A DNA stretch of 64,000 bases, from NCBI RefSeq assembly GCF_002705925.1, contig NZ_NKRE01000001.1:1988810-2052809 (forward strand), written 5' to 3'. Shown piece by piece: positions 20,148-30,115 of the stretch (positions are counted from its first letter, which is position 1; each line of letters begins with the position of its first letter). The position numbers and the translations under genes are program-made. This DNA is from Mycobacterium ostraviense (lineage in GTDB: Bacteria; Actinomycetota; Actinomycetes; Mycobacteriales; Mycobacteriaceae). The notes under the pieces were generated by a model that was not told the origin of the DNA, made no database searches, and worked only from the letters and a program-made list of their open reading frames with translations.

Positions 20148-21320
20148 TTACACACCCAATGCCCGAGCGAAACCGGCGGGCACGATGATGTCGTCCGGCC
20201 GCAGGTCATGGACCGAACTATGCGCGAGACCCATCAGCGCCGAGTCGATGCCGCTGCGCAGGATGTCGAGGACGTTTTCCACGCCGGCTTGGCCGTTGGC
20301 GGCCAGTCCCCAGAGGTACGCGCGGCCGATCATCACCGCGCGCGCTCCCAACGCCACCGCCTTGACGACGTCGCTGCCCCGCCGGATACCGCCGTCCAGC
20401 AACACCTCGATCTGGTTGCCCACCGCTGCCGCCACGGCGGGCAGAGCACGAATCGAGGCGGGCGTGCCGTCCAGGTTGTTGCCGCCGTGGTTGGATACCG
20501 ATATCGCGGAAACGCCGGCGTCGACAGCTCTTTTGGCGTCGTCAACCCGCATCACTCCCTTGAGCATGAACGGGCCACCCCACAGCTCGCGCAGCCAGGC
20601 GATGTCTTCCCAGGTCGGCGGCGGTGTGCCCAGCCACTCGCCGTAGGCGGCGAAGAACGTTGGCCCGGGTTCGCCGCGGCGGCCCTGATTGGGCACCCGC
20701 AGATCCGGTGGGCGCAGCGTCTTGCCGAACTTCCACAACCAGCGCGGCCGGACGATCGCCTCCGGGAACCGCTGTACCACCGACCACAAGCTCATCTCTT
20801 CGGGGATCTTGGGGCTACCCCAGTCGCGCCCATGCGAGAACGACCAGTCGGTGGTGACGATCAGCCCCACCGCTCCGGCCTGCCGTGCCCGTTCGACACG
20901 TTCGGCGATGGCGTCGCGGCCGCCGAGCCAGTAGATCTGGAAGAAGATCTTAGGATTGGCGGCGACGACCTCCTCGATCGGTTTGCTGGCGAACGAAGAC
21001 AAGCCCATCGCGGTGCCCCGGGACGCCGCCGCCCGGGCGACGGCCACCTCGGCGTCGGGATCGACCGCCTGCACACCGGTCGGTGAAATGATCACCGGCA
21101 GCGAAATGTCTTGGCCCATAACGGTCGTGGCCAAGTCACGCTTTTCCGTCGCACCAATGACGTGTGGCGCGAGGCCGAGTTCAGCGAATGCCGCGACATT
21201 GTCGGCGACCGTGATTCCGTTTTCGCTTGCCGCGATCAGCGACGAGTACACCGACTTGGGCAATCGCCGTTTTGCGCGTTGCTGGGCGATCGCCACCGTT
21301 TCGAACCAGGCATCGGCCAT
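20148..21320 (-). CDS. mftD: mycofactocin maturase MftD (FMN-dependent, LldD-like)
   Basis: A 390-residue flavoprotein of the alpha-hydroxyacid dehydrogenase family, from ATG 21320 (MADAWFETVAIAQQRAKRR). The catalytic His278 is in SNHGGNNLDG. Lactate oxidases have Arg two residues after the His-Gly-Gly start (NHGGRQ); here it is Asn, as in MftD proteins, which fits action on the MftA-derived pyrrolidinone rather than lactate. FMN phosphate contacts LLDGGIRRGSDVVKA and GARAVMIGRAYLWG are present. It starts 2 bases after the mftC stop. M. tuberculosis calls this lldD1. Confidence 0.95.
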   Translation of the reverse strand: MADAWFETVAIAQQRAKRRLPKSVYSSLIAASENGITVADNVAAFAELGLAPHVIGATEKRDLATTVMGQDISLPVIISPTGVQAVDPDAEVAVARAAASRGTAMGLSSFASKPIEEVVAANPKIFFQIYWLGGRDAIAERVERARQAGAVGLIVTTDWSFSHGRDWGSPKIPEEMSLWSVVQRFPEAIVRPRWLWKFGKTLRPPDLRVPNQGRRGEPGPTFFAAYGEWLGTPPPTWEDIAWLRELWGGPFMLKGVMRVDDAKRAVDAGVSAISVSNHGGNNLDGTPASIRALPAVAAAVGNQIEVLLDGGIRRGSDVVKAVALGARAVMIGRAYLWGLAANGQAGVENVLDILRSGIDSALMGLAHSSVHDLRPDDIIVPAGFARALGV

Positions 21321-21322
21321 GA

Positions 21323-22519
21323 CTACAGCGGGCTTTCGTTGCAGAGCCTGGCCGGCGGGTGCGCCGGCGGACGGACGGTCAGCGTCAGGGGCACCGGTCC
21401 ATTCTTCTTCCGGGAGTGGTCGACGCGGGGGCGCGGGGTATCGCGGTCCCGGGCCAGGGCCGGCATACCGTGTCCTTGGACGCATTCGGGATCCGGCCCG
21501 TCCAGCGGCAGGCCGGTGAAGAACTTGGCCGCCATGCAGCCGCCTCGGCAGCTGTCGTAGTGCCCGCAGCTGCCGCAGGCGCCCGCGGACTGCGGCGCCC
21601 GCAGTTCACGAAATAACGGAGCGTTCTTCCAAACGTTGTCGAAGCCAGTCCCAAAACCGGAGTCGGACAACACGTTTCCGGCCAGGAAGCGCTCATGGAT
21701 GGCGAACGGGCAGGCATACACGTCGCCCACCGGGTCGATCAGGCAGACCACCCGACCGGCGCCGCACATGTTGAGGCCGGCCAGCGCCCCGGATTCGCCC
21801 AGCGGGGAAAGGTGGAAGAAGGAATCGCCGGTGAGCACCTTCTCGCCGTTGAGCACCAGCCAGTCGTAGAGCTGCACCTGCTGATCGGCGGTGGGGTGCA
21901 GGTCCTCCCAGACATCGGCGCCCCGCCCCGACGGGCGCAGCCGGGTGATCCGCAAGGTGGCGCCGTAACGGCTTGCCAGCGCAGCGAATTCGTCGAGCTG
22001 GGAGACGTTGTGGCGGGTGACCACCACCGAGATCTTGGCGGCTCCGGTCTTGCCGAAGCCGGCCTTGGCCAGGTTCTCCAAAGCGCGCACCGCCATCGCA
22101 TATGACCCGGTGCCGCGGACCGCGTCGTTGACCTCGGCGGTCGCGCCGTCGAGGGATATCTGGACGTCGACGTAGTCGCTGGCCGCCAACCGCGCTGCCA
22201 CCTCGGGGGTGACCCGAACGCCGTTGGTGGAGAACTTCACGCCGACGCGGTGGGCGGTCGCGTAATCCACCAGCTCCCAAAAGTCGGGACGCACCGTGGG
22301 TTCACCACCGCCGATGTTCACGTAGAACACCTGCATGCGTTCCAGCTCGTCGATGATGTCCTTGCACTGGCGCGTGGACAGCTCGCGCGGATCACGTCTG
22401 CCGGACGACGAAAGGCAGTGCACACACGCCAGGTTGCAGGCGTAGGTCAGCTCCCACGTCAGACAGATCGGCGCGTCCAGCCCGTGTTCGAACTGCTCGA
22501 TGAGCCGGGGCACCGTCAC
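21323..22519 (-). CDS. mftC: mycofactocin radical SAM maturase MftC
   Basis: A radical SAM/SPASM enzyme of 398 residues that decarboxylates and cross-links the terminal Val-Tyr of MftA. The start is GTG 22519, in a GTGA overlap with mftB. The 4Fe-4S cysteines are C28, C32 and C35 (TYACNLACVHC). GGGEPT binds SAM. Auxiliary-cluster cysteines include NMCGAGRVVCLIDPVGDVYACPF-type sites and GSCGHYDSCRGGCMA. The C-terminus ends in a Pro-rich tail, CNESPL. Confidence 0.96.
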   Translation of the reverse strand: MTVPRLIEQFEHGLDAPICLTWELTYACNLACVHCLSSSGRRDPRELSTRQCKDIIDELERMQVFYVNIGGGEPTVRPDFWELVDYATAHRVGVKFSTNGVRVTPEVAARLAASDYVDVQISLDGATAEVNDAVRGTGSYAMAVRALENLAKAGFGKTGAAKISVVVTRHNVSQLDEFAALASRYGATLRITRLRPSGRGADVWEDLHPTADQQVQLYDWLVLNGEKVLTGDSFFHLSPLGESGALAGLNMCGAGRVVCLIDPVGDVYACPFAIHERFLAGNVLSDSGFGTGFDNVWKNAPLFRELRAPQSAGACGSCGHYDSCRGGCMAAKFFTGLPLDGPDPECVQGHGMPALARDRDTPRPRVDHSRKKNGPVPLTLTVRPPAHPPARLCNESPL

Positions 22520-22854
22520 CGGCCCTCCCGCGGAACCAGCATCGCCGAAGCGGCCAGCACACCCAGCGCATGCAGATAGGGACCCTGCGCCGCGTCGTCG
22601 ACACCCGCGCCGCGACATGCGGAGCGCACGTCGGGGTAGTCGGCCAGCGACTGCACCACCGTGAGGATGGTGCGATTCTTCAGAAACGACAGCTTGCGGG
22701 TGCCGAAGTGATACAGCAACGCACCGAACGGCTCGGGCCGAACCGCCACCTGCGGATGCAGTCGCCAGCCGCGATCCGGGTCGAAGTCGTCCGGCACGCC
22801 CGGCGGCGATGCGGGCCGCGTAGCGGCCCGAGGAGAAGCCGGGCAATCCGGCAC
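22516..22854 (-). CDS. mftB: mycofactocin peptide chaperone MftB (RRE-type)
   Basis: A small PqqD-like protein that binds MftA and hands it to MftC. The conserved core is GWRLHPQVAVRPEPFGALLYHFGTRKLSFLKNRT-like, then QSLADYP and APYLHALGVL-like sequence. I start at GTG 22854, just after the mftA stop (112 residues). The reading can extend to ATG 22899, overlapping mftA by 41 bases. Another GTG at 22797 would give the bare domain. The stop overlaps the mftC start (GTGA). Confidence 0.9.
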   Translation of the reverse strand: MPDCPASPRAATRPASPPGVPDDFDPDRGWRLHPQVAVRPEPFGALLYHFGTRKLSFLKNRTILTVVQSLADYPDVRSACRGAGVDDAAQGPYLHALGVLAASAMLVPREGR

Positions 22855-22858
22855 CGCG

Positions 22859-22948
22859 TCAGTAGACCCCGCACATGCCGTCAATGGAAACCTCTTCAAC
22901 CAGGGTCTCGGTGACGAGCTCGACGTCGGTGTCAGTCTCGTGGTCCAC
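22859..22948 (-). CDS. mftA: mycofactocin precursor peptide MftA
   Basis: A 29-residue precursor, starting at GTG 22948 with AAAGG upstream. It has an acidic leader ([19 protein letters not shown]) and the invariant C-terminus IDGMCGVY. The final Val-Tyr is decarboxylated and cross-linked by MftC, freed by MftE and oxidised by MftD to the redox cofactor. It is too short for ordinary gene calling, but the ending and the position before mftB make it certain. Confidence 0.97.
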   Translation of the reverse strand: MDHETDTDVELVTETLVEEVSIDGMCGVY

Positions 22949-22988
22949 GTGGATACCTTTCGTCCTGGGTCGTCCCGGGCCTCGACAA

Positions 22989-23009
22989 TGTGAGGTGGTA
23001 CTGGTCACA
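22989..23009. promoter_or_regulatory. candidate MftR operator between mftA and mftR
   Basis: TGTGA (22989-22993) and TCACA (23005-23009) form the arms of a 21-bp imperfect palindrome in the divergent promoter region, 41 bases upstream of the mftA start. Its location fits a binding site of the TetR-type MftR. The arms are short, so this is tentative. Confidence 0.4.
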
Positions 23010-23059
23010 CTGATCGCCAGAATATGGCATCGAGTGCCGAAATGAAAGGGCGGGGTCTG

Positions 23060-23653
23060 ATGCTGCACCAGTCGCGGGTGGGCCGGCGCCGCTCGACGAC
23101 GAAGCATCACATCACCGACGTTGCCATCGAGTTGTTCGCCGCCCGCGGTTTCGCCGAGGTCAGCGTCGACGACGTCGCACAGGCGGCCGGCATCGCCCGT
23201 CGCACCCTCTTTCGCTACTACGCATCCAAGAACGCGATTCCGTGGGGTGACTTCGACGCTCACCTCGCGCAGTTACAGCACCTGCTCGACAACATCGATC
23301 CGCAGATCCGACTAGGCGCGGCCTTGCGCGCGGCGCTGCTGGCGTTCAACACCTTCGACGACTCCGAGACCGTCCGGCACCGCCAGCGCATGCGTATCAT
23401 CCTGGAAACTGCTGAGCTGCAGGCATATTCGATGACGATGTATGCCGGCTGGCGAGCGGTGATCGCCGGGTTCGTGGCCCGCAGGCTCGGCGGCAAGACC
23501 ACCGACCTATTGCCTCAGACCATCGCCTGGACGATGCTCGGGGTCGCTTTGAGCGCCTACGAATACTGGCTGGGTGACGAATCCGTCTCGCTGCCCGAGG
23601 CACTCGGGAATGCCTTCGACGTCGCCGGCGCCGGATTGGACCGGCTGGGATGA
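23060..23653 (+). CDS. mftR: mycofactocin repressor MftR (TetR family)
   Basis: A TetR-family regulator, divergent from mftA-G. I choose ATG 23060 ([20 protein letters not shown], 197 residues), preceded by AAAGGGCGGGG, over ATG 23024, which lacks a ribosome site. The helix-turn-helix is about 14-60 ([20 protein letters not shown] then [14 protein letters not shown]). The C-terminal part matches the MftR type, with [16 protein letters not shown]. MftR is reported to repress mft genes and respond to long-chain acyl-CoA. The stop overlaps the next gene (ATGA). Confidence 0.93.
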   Translation: MLHQSRVGRRRSTTKHHITDVAIELFAARGFAEVSVDDVAQAAGIARRTLFRYYASKNAIPWGDFDAHLAQLQHLLDNIDPQIRLGAALRAALLAFNTFDDSETVRHRQRMRIILETAELQAYSMTMYAGWRAVIAGFVARRLGGKTTDLLPQTIAWTMLGVALSAYEYWLGDESVSLPEALGNAFDVAGAGLDRLG

Positions 23654-24708
23654 GCGGCCCCACGAACAGGGAGCACCTGCTGCACACCCTGCGATCGCAG
23701 GGACGGTTCTGCGCCGGCTCCGGCTCGCCGATGTACGGCGACCTGTCCGAACTTGTGGCCGCCGACGTCGAAGCGGGCGGGGTCTTCGCGACCATCCTGG
23801 CCGGCCACGAGGACGACCCAGCACGCCACGCGGTGCCGCTGCGTCTGCTCGGCGGCCTGCACCGGTTGGTGCTCGACGGCCGGGCGCCGACGTTGCGCCG
23901 CTGGTATCCGAGCACCGGCGGCAGCTGGGATGCCACAGCCGCCTGGCCAGACATCGTGCGCGTCGCGGTCAATCGCACCGATGCGTTGCTCGCGGCCCTG
24001 GACCAACCACCACAAACCAACGAGGTCGGCCGATCCGCCGCGCTGATCGGCGGCCTGCTACACGCCAACCACGAATTCAACTTGCCGATAAGACTTTTCG
24101 AGATCGGTGCCAGCGCCGGTCTGAATCTGCGGGCAGACCGGTACCGCTACCGCTACGACGGCGGCCAGTGGGGACCGGCCGAGACACCGGTGACGATCGA
24201 CGACGCGTGGCACGGTCGGTTGCCGCCGCCCGCTGCGGTGCGCATCGTCGAGCGCCACGGCTACGACATCTCGCCCATCGATGTGACCGACGCCGACGGC
24301 GAATTGACCGTGCTGAGCTTCGTCTGGCCCGACCAGCACGCCCGACTGCAACGGCTGCGTGGCGCCATCGAGGTCGCCCGGAAGGTTCCGGCGCAACTGC
24401 ACCGTCGGACCGCGGCCGAGGCGGTCGGCGCTCTGACACTGGCCGACGGCGCGCTGACGGTGCTGTGGCATTCGATCACCTGGCAGTACCTGTCCGCCGA
24501 CGAGCGGGCCGCGATCCGCGCCGCGGTCGAGCATCTGGGCGCGCAAGCCGGCACCCGCACCCCGTTCGCGCACCTGACGCTCGAGCCGGCGCGCAGCGGA
24601 CCCGGCAGTCCGCTGAAGTTCCTGATCCGCGCCGCCAGCTGGCCTGACGGGCGGATGCGGGTCCTGGGCGAATGTCATCCGCATGGGCCGCCGGTGACCT
24701 GGCAGTAG
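23650..24708 (+). CDS. DUF2332 protein
   Basis: A 352-residue DUF2332 protein resembling Rv0690c. It has [19 protein letters not shown], the central [19 protein letters not shown] (a glycine-rich loop resembling an SAM-binding motif, though activity is not shown), and a C-terminal [17 protein letters not shown] with AHLTLEPAR. The start overlaps the mftR stop, so it is translated with the regulator. Its constant place beside mycofactocin genes suggests, but does not prove, a linked role. Confidence 0.88.
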   Translation: MSGPTNREHLLHTLRSQGRFCAGSGSPMYGDLSELVAADVEAGGVFATILAGHEDDPARHAVPLRLLGGLHRLVLDGRAPTLRRWYPSTGGSWDATAAWPDIVRVAVNRTDALLAALDQPPQTNEVGRSAALIGGLLHANHEFNLPIRLFEIGASAGLNLRADRYRYRYDGGQWGPAETPVTIDDAWHGRLPPPAAVRIVERHGYDISPIDVTDADGELTVLSFVWPDQHARLQRLRGAIEVARKVPAQLHRRTAAEAVGALTLADGALTVLWHSITWQYLSADERAAIRAAVEHLGAQAGTRTPFAHLTLEPARSGPGSPLKFLIRAASWPDGRMRVLGECHPHGPPVTWQ

Positions 24709-24711
24709 TGT

Positions 24712-25938
24712 TTGTCGCGCCTACATCGCGGGCCTGTCTGCCGATCGGACGACATTACCCGCGCCATTAGGGGGCCACCGCACCGGCACGCACCGGACCA
24801 TCAGCCCCGAGGAGACATGGCAGGCCGTACAACCCCTGCTTTCCGCCGCCGGTATCACTCGCGTCGCCGATATCACCTGGCTGGACAGTCTCGGTATTCC
24901 CACCGTGCAGGCGGTGCGCCCGGCGTCACTGACGGCATCGGTGAGCCAGGGAAAAGCGACCAGCTACCGCGCGGCCAGGTTTCGGCCGTGATGGAGTCGC
25001 TGGAGTATTGGCATGCTGAGAACGCCACCGCCGACTTGAGGTTTACCTCCGCCGATGATCTCGACCCGGCGTTGACCTACGATTCCGGTTCGCATCACCG
25101 CGGCGCCGGGCTCGACCGGATGGCCGCGACAACTCTGCTGGCCGTGGTCCGTTGTGGCGGTGGATATTTCGGTGAACGACCGGTGGGAACCACCGATGTT
25201 CACCATGCACACCCAAGGCTGGCGTCCGGCAACAGCTATTGCGAGGCCGCTTTACACGGGCTGTACGAGATCATGGAACGACATGCCGTGGGTACGGCGG
25301 TGGCCGGATCGACGATGTGGGCTGTGCGGCCACCGGATCTCGATGGCGCTGACTGCGCCGATCTGGTCGACCAGGTTCATCGAGCCGGCAGTCAATTGCG
25401 CATTGCCCGCCTGGACGTGTGGCAGGACCATTACTGCTTTGCAGCCGAACTGATTTCACCGACATCGAGCGTGCAGTTCGGCGGCAGCGGCTTGCAGCAT
25501 GACCCGAAGGTGGCCTTGTCGCGGGCGATCACCTTGGCCGCTCAATCCCGGCTCACCGCTATCAGCGGCACGCGTGAAGACATCCCGGCAACGATCTATG
25601 AGCGGCTCACCGAAGCGCCGGCCGCCAGCGATGTCCGATCGGCAACCCGTATTCCGGTGGCGGCCCCGGCGTCGTGGTGGGTACCGGACACCGATTCGTT
25701 GCCGACCCTGGTAGCAGCAGCCGCGACGGCGGTTGCGCGTCGGACCGGGATAGAAGCGGTGGCGGTGGTGTGCGATTCCCCCGGCGCCTGCGTTCCCGTC
25801 GTGAAAGTCGTCGCGGTCCGGCCTGTCGTTGTCCTCGGTGGCGTCACCGATGCGAACCCCGCTGCAGGAGGTCGGCTGAGCGTGCCCGAACGCGAGCTCG
25901 CCGTCGGCCCGGCCGAGTATCCTCGGATGCTGTTGTGA
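24712..25938 (+). pseudogene. YcaO-domain protein, frameshifted
   Basis: YcaO enzymes use ATP to activate peptide-backbone amides, making azolines or thioamides. The N-terminal part reads in one frame from about 24722 (YIAGLSADR, GTHRTISPEETWQAVQPLLS, DITWLDSLGIPTVQAVRP, SVSQGKATSYRAA). It passes to another frame near 24970-24980, continuing QVSAVMESLEYWHAENATAD, the ATP/Mg helix (GNSYCEAALHGLYEIMERHA) and ending PAEYPRMLL. A missing base near 24975 explains the break. The first part has no clear start codon. A reading from TTG 24712 spans the region in the second frame but its first 80 residues are not family-like. It ends in a GTGA overlap with the next gene. Confidence 0.8.
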
Positions 25939-26877
25939 GCGCGACACCGATAGTTCTGTGCGGCAGCAACTACGGCGCCTGCTACGTCCCGTCGCTGCAG
26001 GAACTGACCGACTCGTTCGAGTTGGTCGGCATACAAGCCGCCGGCAGCGAGCGTTCCGCGCGGCGACATGTTCCGCTCTGGACAAGCGTCGCCGAAGTTG
26101 CCGACGAGGCGCGGGCCGCCATCGTCGCGCTTCCGCCGCCAACCCCGGGAATGGTGACCGCACAGCTGCTGCGCCGCGGTGTCCACGTCCTGATGGAGCA
26201 CCCGGTGCGCGCCGACCTACTCCGGAACTGCGTCAAGACGCCTTGTCGGCGAAGGTGATTCACGCCGTCAACTGCCACTTCGGGGAGCCCGGCGCGTGCG
26301 TTCGTCGGCGAATGCCGTCAGCGCCGTGCGTCGAACCCGCCGACGTACGCCTCCGTCGTTACCGCGCCCCGATCGGCGTATGCCACATTCGATCTGCTCG
26401 GGCGTGGGCTCACTGGCCGGGTCGGCACTGGAGCGCGAAGTGGCGCCTAGCGCTACACCACAACACCCGTTCACGAGCTTCCGCGGGGTGATCGACGACG
26501 TGCCGGTACGCGTGCAATGCAGCCATGACGTCGGCGCCGCCGACGACGGGAGCGACAGCCCCGTGCCGCAGCGCATCGAAATCGGATTCCCAGACGGCAG
26601 TCTGCTGCTGCACTCATACGCCGGCCCGGTCATCTGGCTGCAGACGTCCGAATGCAGTTGCGCGGCACCACGATCCGCTGTGGCAAACGTGCGCACCGGA
26701 GATTACACGTTTTCGGGATTGATGGACGAGCGTGTGCAGGCGAACCGTCGAGCGTTACGGGAATTCCGTCAGCAAATCGACACCGGAAATCAGCCGGACC
26801 ACCAGACGGCCGAATGGCTGACCGCCGTGGCAGAGCTGGCAACGGCCACGCGGACCCGTCAGACCCTCGCTGAATGA
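25935..26877 (+). pseudogene. Gfo/Idh-like thiazolinyl imide reductase, multiply frameshifted
   Basis: The start is GTG 25935 with an NAD(P)-type opening (IVLCGSNYGACYVPSLQEL), then FELVGIQAAGSERSARR and GVHVLMEHPVRAD, the pattern of thiazolinyl imide reductases (PchG/Irp3 type). The frame changes near 26240 (VIHAVNCHFGEPGA), near 26290 (RAFVGECRQRRASNPPTYAS, ATFDLLGRGLTG) and near 26415 (SALEREVAPSATPQHPFTSF to stop 26877). All pieces lie in order. At least three frame changes make it a decayed gene. It follows the broken YcaO gene and meets the ferredoxin reductase gene tail to tail, 3 bases apart. Confidence 0.8.
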
Positions 26878-26880
26878 GGC

Positions 26881-28143
26881 TCAACCGGCATCCGGTGATT
26901 CCAGCACTTCGGAGATGGGCGCGCCGGCGGCGATCTTGGACCGCAGCTTCATGACCTTGCCCGGCATCGCGCCACCTACGACACCGACCAGCACACCATC
27001 GCGCTCGTAGTAGGCCAGGAACCTTCGGCCGTCGTCCTCGACGAGGTGGACGATATCGGTGGCGTGCGGCTCACCCAGGCACTGGATCTTGACGTCATAC
27101 TGATCGCTCCAGAAATAGGGGACGACCACGTTGGACGGTACATCGCGGCCCAGCATCGCCGGCACCACCACCCGGGCCTGGTCGGCAACATTGCTCCAAT
27201 GTTCCACGCGCACTTGGTGTCCCATCGGATCCCGCCAGGAGGCGACGTCACCGAGCGCCCATACGTTGGGCGCACTGGTGCGTCCGGCTGCGTCACAGAT
27301 CACGCCGTTGTCGACTTTGACGCTGCTTCCGTCGAGCCAGCGGGTCGCCGGATGCGACCCGATTCCGACAACCACCAGGTCGGCCGGCAGTTCGGTGCCG
27401 TCGGTCAGGACCACCATGTCGACATGGCCCGCACCGCGGACCTCGGCCACGCCGATGCCGGTGCGCACGTCGACGCCCTCGGCCCGATGCAGACGGGCGA
27501 CCAGCTGACCGATCTGCTCGCCGAGCACCGACGCCAGCGGCGTTGGCTGCGGCTCGACCAGCACCACGGCCACACCCAGACCGCGCAGGCTGGCAGCCAC
27601 CTCGCAGCCGATAAAGCCGGCCCCGACGACGACGGCGCGGGTGGCGGCCGACGCGTGGGAGCGCAACGCCATGCACTCGTCGTAGGACCGCAGCACCCGA
27701 ATGCCCTCGATGTCCGGGAACGTCGGAATCCGCCGCGGCACCAGACCGGTCGCGATGACGAGCTCGTCGTAGCCCAACACGGTTCCGTCGGCCAGGGTCA
27801 GTGACTGCGCGACGGTGTCGAGGCCGGTGGCCGCCGAACCCAGGCGAAGGGTGATGTCCTTCTCGTCGTACCACTCGCGGGGTTTGAGGGCGACGTCGTC
27901 GACCTCCTTGCGCAGCACTTCCTTGGACAACGGCGGCCGATCGTAGGGGAGGTGGACCTCGTCGCTGACGATCGTGAGGCGACCCGCGTAGCCGGCCCGG
28001 CGCAGTTGCTCGGCGGTCCGGGCTGCGGCCAGTCCCCCACCGACGATCACGATCCCGTTACCAGAACCGGAGTCCGGGCTGGTCTCCGGGCCCGCGTCAA
28101 CTTCGTTTACGCTTTCGCTACTGGTCACCTGCAGTTCATACAC
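26881..28143 (-). CDS. ferredoxin/rubredoxin-type NAD(P)H reductase
   Basis: A FAD-dependent pyridine nucleotide-disulfide family reductase, 420 residues, resembling Rv0688. FAD motif IVIVGGGLAAARTAEQLRRAG (about 31-51), second dinucleotide motif AVVVGAGFIGCEVAASL (about 170-186), and the FAD-ribityl site ALGDVASWRD. It may begin at GTG codon 6 instead. It lies 9 bases downstream of the short-chain dehydrogenase gene on the same strand, so one transcript is likely. It probably moves electrons between NAD(P)H and a ferredoxin or cytochrome P450 partner. Confidence 0.9.
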   Translation of the reverse strand: MYELQVTSSESVNEVDAGPETSPDSGSGNGIVIVGGGLAAARTAEQLRRAGYAGRLTIVSDEVHLPYDRPPLSKEVLRKEVDDVALKPREWYDEKDITLRLGSAATGLDTVAQSLTLADGTVLGYDELVIATGLVPRRIPTFPDIEGIRVLRSYDECMALRSHASAATRAVVVGAGFIGCEVAASLRGLGVAVVLVEPQPTPLASVLGEQIGQLVARLHRAEGVDVRTGIGVAEVRGAGHVDMVVLTDGTELPADLVVVGIGSHPATRWLDGSSVKVDNGVICDAAGRTSAPNVWALGDVASWRDPMGHQVRVEHWSNVADQARVVVPAMLGRDVPSNVVVPYFWSDQYDVKIQCLGEPHATDIVHLVEDDGRRFLAYYERDGVLVGVVGGAMPGKVMKLRSKIAAGAPISEVLESPDAG

Positions 28144-28152
28144 GATCGCGCG

Positions 28153-28992
<840 letters not shown>

Positions 28993-29010
28993 TCAGGCTA
29001 GCAGCGGAAT

Positions 29011-29024
29011 TGGAACGTGTTCTA
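29011..29024 (-). promoter_or_regulatory. KstR-like operator upstream of the SDR gene
   Basis: TGGAACGTGTTCTA fits TnnAACnnGTTnnA, the established consensus of the cholesterol-catabolism repressor KstR. It lies 34 bases before the SDR start at 28977, a sensible place for repression. The symmetry is good: GAAC/GTTC around a two-base centre. The match is by eye only. Confidence 0.6.
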
Positions 29025-29151
29025 ACGCCCGGCAACGGGGTGACGACGCGGCCCGGGCCGGCGGTGTGGCCCACCGAAAGCCCTACCCGAGCGGGCTGGA
29101 CGGCCGCTCGGATCGCCGCTACTGGGTCCAACGGGCCGGCGACTGGCCCGC

Positions 29152-29952
29152 TCAGATCTCGGCGATGATCTGGGCGCGCCGGCTGGCGTACTCCTGATCG
29201 TTCACCACGCCGCTGGCCCGCAGCGACTCCAGCTCCTGCAGCCGCTCGGCGATCGACGCCTGCGAGGCGGCCGGCTGGGATGCCGGCGCCTGCTGCTCGG
29301 CCGCCCGTCGCACCACCGCTTGGATCTGCTGGCGCAACGCCGGATTCGACCGGATGTCGACCATTCGGTTGAGTGGAATGCCATTGGCCTTCAGGATCTG
29401 CAGGATCTCCATCAGCGGGCCGGCCTGACCGCTCAAGTCGTAGGTCTTGTTGTCCTCGGCCAGGGTGAACTGCGCCGGGAGCAGGCCGTTGACCAGAGAG
29501 CTGCGCTCCCAGTCGATCAGGTATTGCTGGGTGGTCGGATCGACCAGGACGACGAGCTTGCGTGCGGTCAGGTTGCCGAGCCGGGTCACGCTGGCGATGA
29601 CCCGGTCTTCGCTGTCGAACGGCATGATGCCGGGTCCGGCGATGTGCAGGTGCACCTTGACCACTGGTTGGTCGTTGATCCGGGTCCCGGTTTCGGTGAG
29701 GCCGGTGATTTGCGCGAGCACCAATACGCCGCGCTGCTCGAGTTCGGCCGTCTTGGCCGCCGTCTTGGCGCCCCAATTGGTCAATGCCAGCGCGATCAGC
29801 ACATCCGCCACGGTGATCAGGAGACCGACATAGAACATCCACGACAGCAGGCTGCCCACGCCCAGCGTGAAATAGACGATCAAGAAGATCGGCCCGACCA
29901 GACCGCCGCACAACAGCACCAACAACTGCATCTTGATATAGCGCGCCAGCAT
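29152..29952 (-). CDS. membrane protein with SHOCT domain
   Basis: A 266-residue protein resembling Rv0686, started at ATG 29952 (MLARYIKMQLLVLLCGG) because GAGGAG lies about 8 bases upstream; a longer reading to 30000 lacks this. Two membrane segments at about 8-30 and 34-55 are followed by a cytoplasmic region and a C-terminal SHOCT motif (IAERLQELESLRASGVVNDQ then EYASRRAQIIAEI), often an oligomerisation or nucleic-acid-binding element. The role is unknown. Confidence 0.85.
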   Translation of the reverse strand: MLARYIKMQLLVLLCGGLVGPIFLIVYFTLGVGSLLSWMFYVGLLITVADVLIALALTNWGAKTAAKTAELEQRGVLVLAQITGLTETGTRINDQPVVKVHLHIAGPGIMPFDSEDRVIASVTRLGNLTARKLVVLVDPTTQQYLIDWERSSLVNGLLPAQFTLAEDNKTYDLSGQAGPLMEILQILKANGIPLNRMVDIRSNPALRQQIQAVVRRAAEQQAPASQPAASQASIAERLQELESLRASGVVNDQEYASRRAQIIAEI

Positions 29953-30058
29953 GTGCCTGCTCCTCGCTTTACGGTTAGGTCGTGTCAGATTAGCGCGCAT
30001 GCTCGGCTACCGATCACATACTGCGCCGCGGCCCCGGTCGCTTGCCGAGGGCAACAAG

Positions 30059-30100
30059 CACCAGGCCCGGATTGCCGTGATCGGCAATCCGGGCCTGGTG
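30059..30100 (-). terminator. long perfect hairpin after tuf
   Basis: An 18-bp perfect stem (30059-30076 with 30083-30100) around the 6-base loop GTGATC, beginning 15 bases past the tuf stop. There is no U-tract, which is common for mycobacterial terminators. It probably ends the str operon transcript. Confidence 0.8.
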
Positions 30101-30115
30101 ATGAACCGGTTAGCG

